From: Gracilaria gracilis
Lineage: Eukaryota > Rhodophyta > Florideophyceae > Gracilariales > Gracilariaceae
DNA length: 61,954 bases
Direction: 5' to 3'
NCBI GenBank assembly: GCA_030374805.1
Contig: JARGSG010000142.1
Coordinates: forward strand, 1 to 61,954
A program made the position numbers and the translations under genes. This document shows, piece by piece, positions 53,140 through 61,954 of the stretch; position 1 is the stretch's first letter, and the number at the start of each line of letters is the position of its first letter. The notes below the pieces were generated by a model. That model was not told where the DNA came from, made no database searches, and saw only the letters and a list, made by a program, of their open reading frames with translations.

Positions 53140-53946
53140 ATGTTTGCGCCGTTCTGCCGTAGATATGTCATTGCTTTTTCCCGATCCGTGCTTCTGCTCT
53201 CCATGTTCGTCATCCGCGTATACTGTGATCGAAATATTTCCAAATCCACACTGCTGTCTGAACAAGACCAAATTGCCCGCCATTCGTCTCAACCGAGCAC
53301 CATTTTCACTGGCCTCTTTGGTGTGGAACTTATTCACAATCTCTCTTCACACCATCCTGTACGAGCCATAGATCGCTTACTGCGCCCAATCTGAGAATCT
53401 TCGCCAATCATTCTACTGCCAGCCTCAACAGCGTGGAGAATTTTTCTTTCTTCTTTGCAAGGGCATCGAGATGACCTGGTCGTGAAGGCCTCGTCGTTGC
53501 AACAAAGTTATATATACACCAAACCTACTGGTCTCATGCCCACATGCATGGCTCTCTTCAGACGGGGCAGCCAGGTGCTTGGTTTCTTACCGAGTGACTA
53601 TGTTGGCAACAACGACCAATGGAAGTTCCCAGCGCACGTCATCTTGCAGAAGACTGGAAATGGCACCTTCCGCTTTCCCGCTCCATTCGCTGATATTTCC
53701 AACGCATACGTGTACGGAAACAACACATCTGAGAAGACAATGGGACACTGTTCTGCTTATGTCTCAGACAGGGACGCTACCGTAGCGGGCTACACACAAG
53801 TAAGGAGACAGGACTGCATGGGAGTAGCTACATATATAGCTGGCGACAACAATTGCTGGCGTTTAAATCAACAGTTACACGAGCAGCAGATATGCTCTGC
53901 CGATCAAGCATACAATCCACATGCTACCTGCGTTTCTCCAGGTTGA
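53140..53946 (+). pseudogene. Possible secreted Cys-containing protein, one stop
   Basis: One frame runs from ATG 53140 to the stop at 53944-53946 with a single TGA at 53392-53394. The N-terminus has a hydrophobic segment (FSRSVLLLSMFVIRVY) that could be a signal anchor. The second half (MPTCMALFRRGSQVLGFLPS, GTFRFPAPFADISNAYVYG, then CSAYVSD, QDCMGVATY, NNCWRL, QQICSAD, HATCVSPG) has spaced Cys and possible N-glycosylation sites (NNTS). I recognise no family. It is the best candidate for a non-transposon gene in this part. The TGA could be a mutation or lie in an unseen intron. Confidence 0.4.
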
Positions 53947-53983
53947 TCCACGACGACTTAACCACACGCTTACTTTCCGTAAT

Positions 53984-54177
53984 CTTCTGAACGACGTGAG
54001 TAACTGGAGTCAGGATCCACCAAGCGGTACCACCAAGCGGTTCTGGTACTACAGGATCCACCAAGTGGTACCACCAAGCGGTACCACCAAGCGGTACCAC
54101 CAAGTGGTTCTGTTACCACCGGTACCACCAGAACCGCTTGGTGCATCCTGACTCCAGTTACTCACGTCTTTCAGAAG
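53984..54177. repeat. Foldback element with internal minisatellite (194 bp)
   Basis: Arms of about 45 bp, CTTCTGAA(C/A)GACGTGAGTAA at each end in inverted orientation, with few mismatches. Between them several 12-bp units of the type GGTACCACCAAGC. It overlaps no recognised gene. Confidence 0.8.
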
Positions 54178-54520
54178 AGTACGGCCCGTAACCGTTCAGA
54201 AAGTGCTCATCATGATCAAAACCGAACGGACACGCTTTGCTGCAAATAAAGCGGCAACGGATCAAACCGTAAGCCAGTTCAGCAGCTGAAGCTTCAGCAC
54301 AGCAGTGACGCTGTGGAATCACTAATTTCGAGGATTATTTCAGATGCTGAGAGCTCTTTGTCTCCCAAACCATCCAAAATTGATCTGGCGTTGGTTTGTG
54401 CTAGCATTCTGCCCACATTGCTGGCTGTTGACTCCGTTAGGATCTACAAATATATGGCGCGTATCTTGTATATGTTCAAACATGTACGCTTGTATTGGCG
54501 ACTTATTGACGTATTTACTA
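54178..54520. other. No recognisable gene
   Basis: Short ORFs only between the foldback element and MITE 2. Confidence 0.3.
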
Positions 54521-54813
54521 CCCCCTATAAACCTCGAATATGGCCCAAATAGGGCCGACATATGGCCAAAATGTGGCCGTTTAGCTCGAAAAATTCAGAG
54601 AACGTGTAACTACGGAAAATAAATACTTTCGTCAACTGACACATGTACACATCGGCCATATTCACTCCACATTTGGGCCATATTTTGGCCATATGAAGAA
54701 AAATGAAACTTGTTTATCTCTGCTTTTTAAACGTTCTCACAACTTTTTGAGTTAAACGGCCACATTTCAGCCATATCTCGGCCATATTTAGGCCATATTC
54801 GAGGTTCATAGGG
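54521..54813. mobile_element. MITE 2 (293 bp), same family as MITE 1
   Basis: Inverted ends CCCTAT(A/G)AACCTCGAATATG. Runs of TATGGCC-containing units lie next to both ends. The interior GTTTAGCTCGAAAAATTCAG and AACGTGTAAC match MITE 1. Confidence 0.75.
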
Positions 54814-55400
54814 AATGGTATACCATTTTGGCCATCATTTGAGCTTGTTCACCGGCTCTTCTTACCACTGGTGTGCTTTTTTACCAGTAAATTGAAAGAG
54901 CCACTTTGAAAATGGTGCGAGCTGCGAATGGATGGCATGCAAACGAAATCGGGAATGCTCCCAGGGAAGAGACTGCGTGGTAGATTCGCCGTGTGCTGGT
55001 TAACGTGAACGTTTCCACAAGAAGTGGGGCTCGAGCTTTGTTCTTGATATTGCCACTATGTTTCCTTGCTTTGGATATTGGTGTCGAAGTATACCATATG
55101 ATAAGGTATCGATATGTTGAGAGAGCACACGGTGAGCTTTTGAAACCAGCCGCATCTGCTTTTCAGGAATCCTGGTTAACTCTTTCTGAGTGAGAAAAAT
55201 TGCCTACATGGGCTTAGGGGCGCAGTAAATTTTAGCATGAAGGCGCTATCATACCTTAGGCTTTACTTCGAGCTCACTTAGTAGATGCTTTAGTATCTAG
55301 ATATTTGCTGGCTACGGCGGATCTTGTCGCGCAAGATACAGGTCGTGCTAGATCGGAAGATACAGGTAGCGCTAGATACTTTCAAGCAACTTGTTCATAC
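54814..55400. other. No recognisable gene
   Basis: A 66-codon ORF (54993-55193) with one hydrophobic stretch; no family. Copia homology begins right of about 55400. Confidence 0.3.
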
Positions 55401-56511
55401 AAACAGTCTCTTAGACAAATCGTCTCATTACCAACGCTCTCATGGAACTTCGTCAACTCCGCTCTGGATTCTCACGTTTTCCTGTTCCGCGAGCATGATA
55501 ACTTCGTTATCTTGGCTGTCATAGTTGACGACTGTGCCTTTGCCGCAAATAATATGGAACTACTCAATGGTTTCAAGCAGAAATTAGCTGCGACTTTTGA
55601 TGTGAAACTCTATGGAGAGCTGAAGTCATTCATCGGCTGGAGTATTCAGCGATCACCAGCAGGAATTAAGGTAAGTCAGTATGGATATGCGCAACAGATC
55701 TTGAAAAGGTTTGGCATGCAGAACTGCAACGAGGTTGGATCTCCTCTCCCTGCTGGAGCCAACGTTCTCCCGACTGGTGAGGGAGATATTTCTCTCTCCT
55801 TTTATAACCACGCAAAATATAGATCTGGAATTGGAGCTCTACTCCACATATCCATTTCCACACGACCTGATCTTGCGTTTCCTATCTCAGCTCTTGCAAA
55901 GCACCTACATAACCCATGTGAGCGACACGTCTCTCTACTCAAACGGTTGTTCAGGTACTTGGCTGGAACCATGGAATACGGACTTCACTTCCCAGCCAAT
56001 CATACCGTGTCTCCTGCCTTACTTCGTGCGTACGCTGACGCCGATTGGAGGAGTATGTATTGAGACTCGAAGATCAACAACCGGGTACGCAATCGTCGTC
56101 AACGACGCACCAATCATGTGGATATCGAAGCTTCAAACTGTCATTGCACTCTCTTCTGCGGAAGCTGAGTACATCGCGCTTTCTACGTGCGCAAAGGATT
56201 TGTCTTGGGTAAGAAAGATGTTCTTTGAATTCGCACACATCCAGCCTTGGAGCGAGAATCTATGGTTCGAGGTCACAAAGATTCTGAATGACAGCTCGGC
56301 TGCGATTTCACTGACAACGAAACCACAAATCTCTGGACGAAACAAACACATCGATCTCAAGATGCATCACGTTCGCGAACTTCACAACCAGAAGATTGTT
56401 GAGTTGCAAAGTCTCCCAAGGAGTGTCATGGTCGCTGACATACTTAAAAAGTGTGCGTCTCTCCCGGATGTAAGGAGAATGGTCAGCTTGATGCACATTG
56501 ACTCATTCTAA
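55401..56511 (+). pseudogene. pol: Ty1/Copia RT and RNase H, 5' truncated
   Basis: Starts inside RT (the SRQIV/SWNF region), with VIVDDCAFAANN as the catalytic YVDD equivalent. KSFIGWSIQRSPAGIKVSQ, GSPLPAG, RSGIGALLHISISTRPDLAF and LLKRLFRYLAGTMEYGL are classic Copia blocks. A frame change at about 56050 joins RAYADADW to RRSTTGYAIVVND. RNase H continues with LQTVIALSSAEAEYIALS and a C-terminal HIDLKMHHVREL. Gag, protease, integrase and early RT are absent. Confidence 0.85.
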
Positions 56512-56518
56512 GAAAAAC

Positions 56519-56969
56519 TGTTGGGAGCTACTAACTACCAGTTTAACTACTTTCATATTTTGTCTTTGTTTTCGTTTTATTCATATTGTGTCGTGATCTA
56601 GAGTTTTGTTTCGTAAAGCAATTATGTTAACTATGTATGGTTTGCAATCATTCTTTCTTTCCCCACAAAAGTACATGCCTTTTTGTTCCACAGAGTTTTT
56701 TCATAGTACTTGGGTTGGGAGTTTACCGCTGTGAGCATTGACTTGCAGAAGGCAATGACTGCTAACGTTGAATGTGTGAATTTATAACTATTGTGTTTTA
56801 TGTTTGTTGTTCACGATTATCATTCATTGCACAACGCCTTATGCCACTGAAAGATGTGACAGAGGAAGAGACATTGTTTTAAAAATAATGTGTACGGGCC
56901 TGCTCCTCGGTCTATGTGTTCATGAACTTGTTGATTTGGTTGTGCTGTTGGGACTCGAAGTTGAGACCT
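56519..56969 (+). repeat. Probable 3' LTR of the Copia element (right border unknown)
   Basis: TGTTGGGAGCTACTAACTACC starts seven bases after the RNase H stop, with AAGAAAAAC just before it. TGTTGG is a usual Copia LTR start. The end is obscured by the transposon inserted at 56974. Confidence 0.5.
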
Positions 56970-57468
56970 CTATCCCCGTTCCAGTATGGTGACGGATTTT
57001 GGTCACCTTTTCTTGGGGTGAAATCAGGGTGACACGGTCGCACATCACCCTAGCGGGGTGACTAGGTCCCGCAGTAGGGTGAACGCCACCCGAACTCGAG
57101 GTGAAATCACCAAACAAATCACCCAAGGGGACCAAACTATCACCCTCCTTGATGTTCTTGTTTTATCTCTTCTTTGGACTACGCTTGTGTCGGAAGATGA
57201 CGCAGGCTACGCGCCGGTTCTTTTACCTGGTCTCGCCGATGATATAGGGGTTGGGTGGAAAGGACGTCGTCAATGGTTTCTTTGGTGACAAAAGCGGTAC
57301 ATGCGAAACGCCTTGTCGTGGTGTACATTTTACGGGGCGAGCTCTAGAGGTTGAATGGAGAGATTCAGTGAAGAAGAAGGCGATTATCGTGGCAAACGAA
57401 ACGCTTCTGCGGTCGAAAACACCTTAGGTACCTAATACTTTCTTTGTACCATATTATAGCCCCGTGAG

Positions 57469-58416
57469 TGTAGCACGGCTACTGATTTGTGGTTTGTGGC
57501 TACGGTGTAGAGATAAGTGTTATAGGTTGTTGGGGTTCTTAGCATACCCCCGCGTACGAGTAATTTGTGGGGCAAAGCCGGGAACGGGAGGAAAGAACAC
57601 AAACCGCGCCAGCGGCTACGCACCCAAGGTGTTCAGCCTTGCTCTCTATTGGGGCAGAGCAGTGGCAGAACCCTCCGATGAGGCCGACACGTGCCGGGCG
57701 TAACTCCGGGCAGCCTCTTCCTGACTTACAGACGGAGGTTGGGGGTGGCAATCGGGGTGCCAACAGGATGGATTCCACTGGGTGTGGCGTATCCCGTAGC
57801 AAAAGGGACGAGATAGAAGGTAGCAAAATGAGCCGCACTGCGGAGCACAGACTCGTGAGAGCTGGGAATAATCCCGAGACAAAAAGGGGCAAACCTGTAC
57901 AACAGGGCGAAGTGTAACGAAGCCGTAAGACGGGAAAACAGAAAGAGTGTATGGAAGAATGATAAATAAGAGGCCGTGACGACGGATCGGTGCTTCTCGG
58001 TGACGGAGGTGGATAACTTGTCCGGATAAGCGGCGGTATTCCCCGGGAATGGGGTGAAAGACCGTGCGCAAGCGGAACTCAAGCTAGAGCCAAGGCCTCG
58101 TTGAGGTTTACTTCCCGTACAGTGGCGGCAAGTGCCGCCACTTATATACGGCTGACAAATATCACTAAAATATCTAAGTACCCGGCACGCCGGCCAACAC
58201 TACCCACGTGTACCTCCGTGGCACACTTGCAACGGCGCATCCGGTAATCGAGCGCGGGCACACACGTGTCGAGCCAATCCTACCCTTCATAGGCGGATCC
58301 CTAGTCCGGGCCAAATAGGCAAATAGACTTCATAATAGTAGGAAGTTCAGCCGAAAATAACAACGGATATATGAGTGGCATCCCCCTCAGTCCCTGCCAA
58401 GGGCAATTGCTCTACA
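57469..58416 (-). repeat. Possible B-related solo LTR inside the 2.47-kb transposon
   Basis: Ends TGTAGCACGG and, in complement, TGTAGAGCAAT, like the B LTR ends. The interior block CTAGAGCCAAGGCCTCGTTG and GGTTTACTTCCCGTACAGTG resembles the B LTR in order. A TATATAAG box lies on the minus strand near 58138-58146. No target duplication is visible (GTGAG versus TAATT), so the borders are uncertain. Confidence 0.4.
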
Positions 58417-58503
58417 TAATTCACGTACGTGTTTCATAAATGAGAGAGAGATATCTCTTATTGTACCAATCCAGCCCTTGGTCACAATGCATCTCTCGCA
58501 TTG

Positions 58504-59289
58504 CTAATGCGCAGACAAGGTTAAGAGATACTTGTTCTTATTATTGCAGGTTTGTCCTTGCGCGGTCGTCGTAGTCGAGTCTTTGATCTCACGACTGCTT
58601 CGTGTAGTGGGAGGGCAAAGCTTTGTAAACATGAACAATACTAACCGCTTTGGATATAAATCAAATGGAATACTACAGTTTTCTTGGCCGCGTTTTTCTC
58701 TTGAGAACTTGTACAGTGTTTCTTTTGACCTCTGGGTGCGTTCCATACACCTTCGTTATAGTTCGAGTCGTCCTCACTTTGTTGTTAGTTTTCCACGTAG
58801 TCGTCTTGGCTAGAAGCAACGTATAGTTTGTCATTTGCTTCACCCTCAGAATCAAAGGCGCAAATTGGTAGAGAATTTAGTGAAATTGATGTAGCAGGTA
58901 AAAAACTTGTGTTTGGAGAACTGACTTCTAATCAGTGGTTTGCAATATTACTTTCCTCCCGTAGTGTTTGTTTGTGAGCAGTTCCACAGTTTGTAGCCGT
59001 TGGTGTAAAAGGTGTTAATTCTACACTACAATCGTCTGTTTCCGGTATCACCGAAGACCTTGGTGTTACTTGCCGCAAGGTGTCAGACGATATGGGTGGG
59101 CCAAGATCTTCATCGACCAATTGAAATGTATCCACTTGAGGTTGTCGAGGAGCGTTTTCAGACGCCGACCGACATGGAGATCTCGTCATGAAGACAAAAG
59201 CGAGTTGAGCAACTAGTTCACGGCGCAATGTGGTCGCGAGACCGGCAAGGTTCACTGTGAGCACTAACTTGTAATGGTGATATGGGGGT
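58504..59289. other. Interior of the 2.47-kb transposon, no recognised gene
   Basis: A minus-strand ORF at 58932-59264 (110 codons, Thr/Pro-rich C-terminal half) has no family I know. The rest is short ORFs. Confidence 0.3.
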
Positions 59290-59445
59290 CCCTCCGGGTA
59301 ATTCGTTGTGTGATATCATCTCTATTTCGGGTGATATTCACCCTACAGCGGGACGCAATCACCTCGCCAGGGTGAATTGCGACCGTGTCACCCTAATTTC
59401 ATCCAAAAAAAGGTGACGAATATTGGTCACCTTACTGGAACGGGG

Positions 59446-59674
59446 CTATAGTGGTGTAGGAAGAGTAGTTGCTTCCTCTTGAGGGACGGTGTTGACAGCC
59501 GTTGGCCTCGTGCAAGGCGAGAGCGCCATACACACGTCATTCCATGTGCCGTGCCCCACTGCGCACAGAGCAATGCGGCGGTGGCGTGCACTGGCTAAAT
59601 AAATTGTGCGACCGTTCGGCGCGGCGGAGTGCCCGCCGGCGGTCAAGTGTGCACAGACCTTCTCCCAACTATCC
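59446..59674. other. Short unassigned spacer
   Basis: Lies between two DNA transposons; nothing recognised. Confidence 0.3.
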
Positions 59675-61889
59675 GTCCGAACCATAAATCGACAAAAACC
59701 CCAAAATCGACAATGCTGTCCTTGTCCTTTTTTCCAGGATTTCACCGTCAACCTCGACAATCAGAGCGACTTCAAGCATTGTATCTCCCTCTCTTCCCCA
59801 ACTAGTGTAGCAATACCTCATGTAAACAACAATTTGAAAAGCGCGCGCTTTCTGCTTTCCAGCGATATCCCCATGACCCCACAATCTCTGCGTACACAGC
59901 CACCATGACCAAAACAAATCAACCGAACCCCGATGGAGTCCAACTACGCCATTCTCCAGACGGTAATCTTTGATCGACTACAAAGCTGCTCGTCGTGGAA
60001 TGCGTTGTCTCAGAAGCACGCCGTAGGTGCAGGAGTTCTCCGCAGAGCGTACGCATCTTGGTCTCAAGCACTACCTGAATCTCAACCAGTAACACCGGAA
60101 GACATTCATGTGCCGCCTTGCAAGAAGGGAAGGCCAACCATTTTAACAGCGGAGGAAGAAGACGTGATCGCGAAGAGCGTTTTATACTACGCTGATAACA
60201 ATACTCCGCTAACGAGGAATGGAAATAGAGATCTTGTCCATAAATTCGTGTCCTTATTGCCGCCAGAAGTCCAAAACAATCGCAAGCTCTTCCCAAACAA
60301 TCGCCCGTCATTGAATTGAGTGAAAGGCTTTCTCCGCCGCAACGACTTGAAAGCGCAACATGTCGAACTTATGGAGGACAAAAAGGTAAAAGCCGTCACC
60401 CCCCGAGAACTTGACGGAACATATTGCACGTGTTCAAGCAGCCATAAACCGGTACCCACATCAAAGATCCGGAGCTAATATTCAACACAGACCAATCTGG
60501 GTCGTCGTTCGACAAAATGAAGGGACGTTCTCTTCGAAAAGGAATTGGAGCTCCGGGAACCAAACTGTTGCAAAAAGCACTCTGCACAAAAGGTAACTTG
60601 GACCGTGTTACTGTCATGTCTATTGTATCGGCTAGCGGAGTGGCGTATAAACCGGTAATTGTCTTTCCTGGCACACTTGCGCATTATCGCCGGGTCCGTG
60701 GCCAGATTCAATCTTTGCACTCCGTTCTGCCTCCTTGTTACCTGTTCCATCGCAACCCGCCGGGCGCAGACAGCGACATTGTCTTCCAGTGGGCAACTGG
60801 GTTCCTCGAGTAGACAGCACACCTCCGCCGTAACGGGCTGCGTTTGTTACTTCTGCTTGATGGGTATGGATCGCATGTCCAGTATAGAACCCTGAAGTTG
60901 TTTGCAGACAACAATGTGATTGTAATCGCTTTGCCAGCCCACTCTTCTAATTTCACGCAGCCACTGGATAAGACAGTTTTTACGTCTTACAAATCGCATT
61001 TACAAAGCAAGCTTCACAGAGCCGCGCGACAGAAGCAAAATTTGAACGCTTTCGATGTAGGACAGTGCATTTTAAATGCATACTTCAGCTCACACACCGC
61101 CCCAAACATTCGACCTGGATTCCATAAGACTGGAATATGGGATATAGAGGTACTGACTCCCAATATAGCCCCTTTGGTTCCGTACATGATTGACGAGAGT
61201 GGAGAGCGTGTCAGTCGCGTCACGGTGAAAGAATTGCTTAAAAAATTTGAAAGACATCAACGTACCTTACTGTGCGATGAATTAGTGGAAGAAGAGAGAC
61301 ATATTAGGGTGAACACAACTGCTGGAGTCCACCTCACTTCGGATGCGGTGGTCGAAGCGCTGCGTCAGCGAGCAGCAGCTCGGCTGCAGAAGCAGAGGGA
61401 CGCAAACGCTCGTGTGCTTGCTATGGAATATAGAGAGCCCAAGGTTGGCATTCGGCGCCTGGTGGAGTTGGCGCCAGCGCGCGCAATCAAGCGGAGTTAA
61501 CTAACGCAAACGCGCAAAGCGCGGAGGGAACTCAGTCGTTTGAGGGCGCGTTGTGTTGGCTATTTTGGCGTGTAACGACACCAAAGTATTTCTGCGATAC
61601 ATTGGAAGTGTTGAGTACTTGCAACGTTCATGTGCGCTAAAAGGCGCATATTTATTGTTCAATTTGAGTAAAGTTTGTTTTTGAGCCCTATAAAGGGGTT
61701 TCTTGTTGTTGGTGTTGCGTCACCTATAATCTTAATCTCTGGTTCTCCTTCAGGACGAGGAGTAAAGGAGCTTTCAGCGTTTCAACGACGCTGGTTTGGA
61801 GCCGTTTGTGCGATCTGATGCGGAGTTAGAGCCAGTTTGTTGACGTTGAGTCCGAAAAGTCTCGTGCCTTGTCGATTTATGGTTCGGAC
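59675..61889 (+). mobile_element. pogo-like Tc1/mariner element (2.2 kb)
   Basis: Inverted ends GTCCGAACCATAAATCGACAA at 59675-59695 and 61869-61889, perfectly matched. TA dinucleotides lie just outside both ends. The word ATCGACAA repeats just inside the left end. It encloses a DDD transposase pseudogene. Confidence 0.85.
59933..61500 (+). pseudogene. pogo/Tigger-type DDD transposase, decayed
   Basis: N-terminal DNA-binding region: MESNYAILQTVIFDRLQ, then KKGRPTILTAEEEDVIAKSV. The second helix-turn-helix NWVKGFLRRND is interrupted by a TGA at 60317-60319. After a frameshift between about 60330 and 60500 the catalytic domain reads NTDQSG (first Asp), with the second Asp in LLLLDGYGSHVQY and the third in TQPLDKTVFTSYK. 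A TAG at 60811-60813 separates the first and second catalytic parts. The C-terminal tail is basic. Intact relatives cut and paste the element at TA sites. Confidence 0.85.
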
Positions 61890-61954
61890 ATATACTTCGT
61901 TCCCTAGAGACATATACAATTTCTAACGCTTACAGTGGCGTAGTGCAGCAACTG
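61501..61954. other. 3' end of the pogo-like element and flank
   Basis: Untranslated tail of the element to 61889, then host or older DNA with no recognised feature. Confidence 0.4.

Larger units (their letters stand above)
56974..59445. mobile_element. 2.47-kb DNA transposon with about 155-bp inverted repeats
   Basis: Both ends read CCCCGTTCCAGTA(T/A)GGTGAC inward. The arms align through 56974-57131 and 59290-59445, with repeated GGTGA/TCACC words. Target duplication CTAT at 56970-56973 and 59446-59449. No transposase is recognisable inside, so it is non-autonomous; the superfamily is unknown (4-bp CTAT, or TA if the ends are read differently). Confidence 0.8.

Noticed and set aside
1..61954. 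tRNA, rRNA or bacterial operon content
   Set aside because: No cloverleaf or rRNA-like sequence was noticed and no ribosome-binding-site-spaced gene runs are present.

Overview
This window is eukaryotic genomic DNA, and nearly all of it is transposable elements, many nested inside one another. I see no bacterial operon structure, no ribosome-binding sites and no tRNA or rRNA gene. Protein families present are eukaryotic: Ty3/Gypsy chromodomain elements, Ty1/Copia, a non-LTR fragment, a pogo-type transposase, and a broken copy of a ketopantoate-reductase-like protein that I know mainly from plants and algae. The best guess for the host is a photosynthetic protist, perhaps a TE-rich red alga, but the host call is weak.

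Layout from left to right. Position 1-1977 is the 5' end of a minus-strand Gypsy element (family A, copy A') whose gag is open to the window edge. It sits in an older retroelement with an unusual reverse transcriptase (1978-4998). Position 4999-7237 is largely featureless apart from a diverged tandem duplication. A decayed integrase/chromodomain fragment of family C (7838-8747) abuts a piece of family A LTR (8748-9008), and a plus-strand Gypsy element (B-outer) starts inside that LTR piece at 9009.

B-outer's gag is split by a minus-strand copy of the same family (B-inner, 11076-31412). B-inner has two LTRs, a polypurine tract, a primer-binding site and a perfect 5-bp target duplication. It carries gag, protease, RT, RNase H, integrase and chromodomain, plus a long ORF in antisense between pol and the 3' LTR. 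That antisense ORF is in turn cut by an 8.3-kb segment with matching inverted ends (13946-22241). This segment holds broken cellular-type genes and an array of hairpin repeats. Its ends match those of a 367-bp MITE at 51041-51407.

B-outer resumes at 31418 and stops in its RT at about 34675. A 5'-complete but 3'-truncated family A copy (35040-42659) follows. Its RNase H is interrupted by what looks like a 426-bp GT-AG intron. After that come a truncated family C copy (42660 to about 45560), a LINE tail (45902-46432), and a family C copy with two LTRs (46452-51939).

The right end (51940-61954) contains a possible secreted-protein pseudogene, a foldback element, a MITE, a Copia fragment, a 2.47-kb DNA transposon with long inverted repeats and a 4-bp target duplication, and a 2.2-kb pogo-like element with a decayed DDD transposase.

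Almost every coding region shows stops or frameshifts. The exception is the partial gag of A'. The insertion order can partly be read from the nesting: A-type LTR, then B-outer, then B-inner, then the 8.3-kb segment and a MITE inside B-inner.
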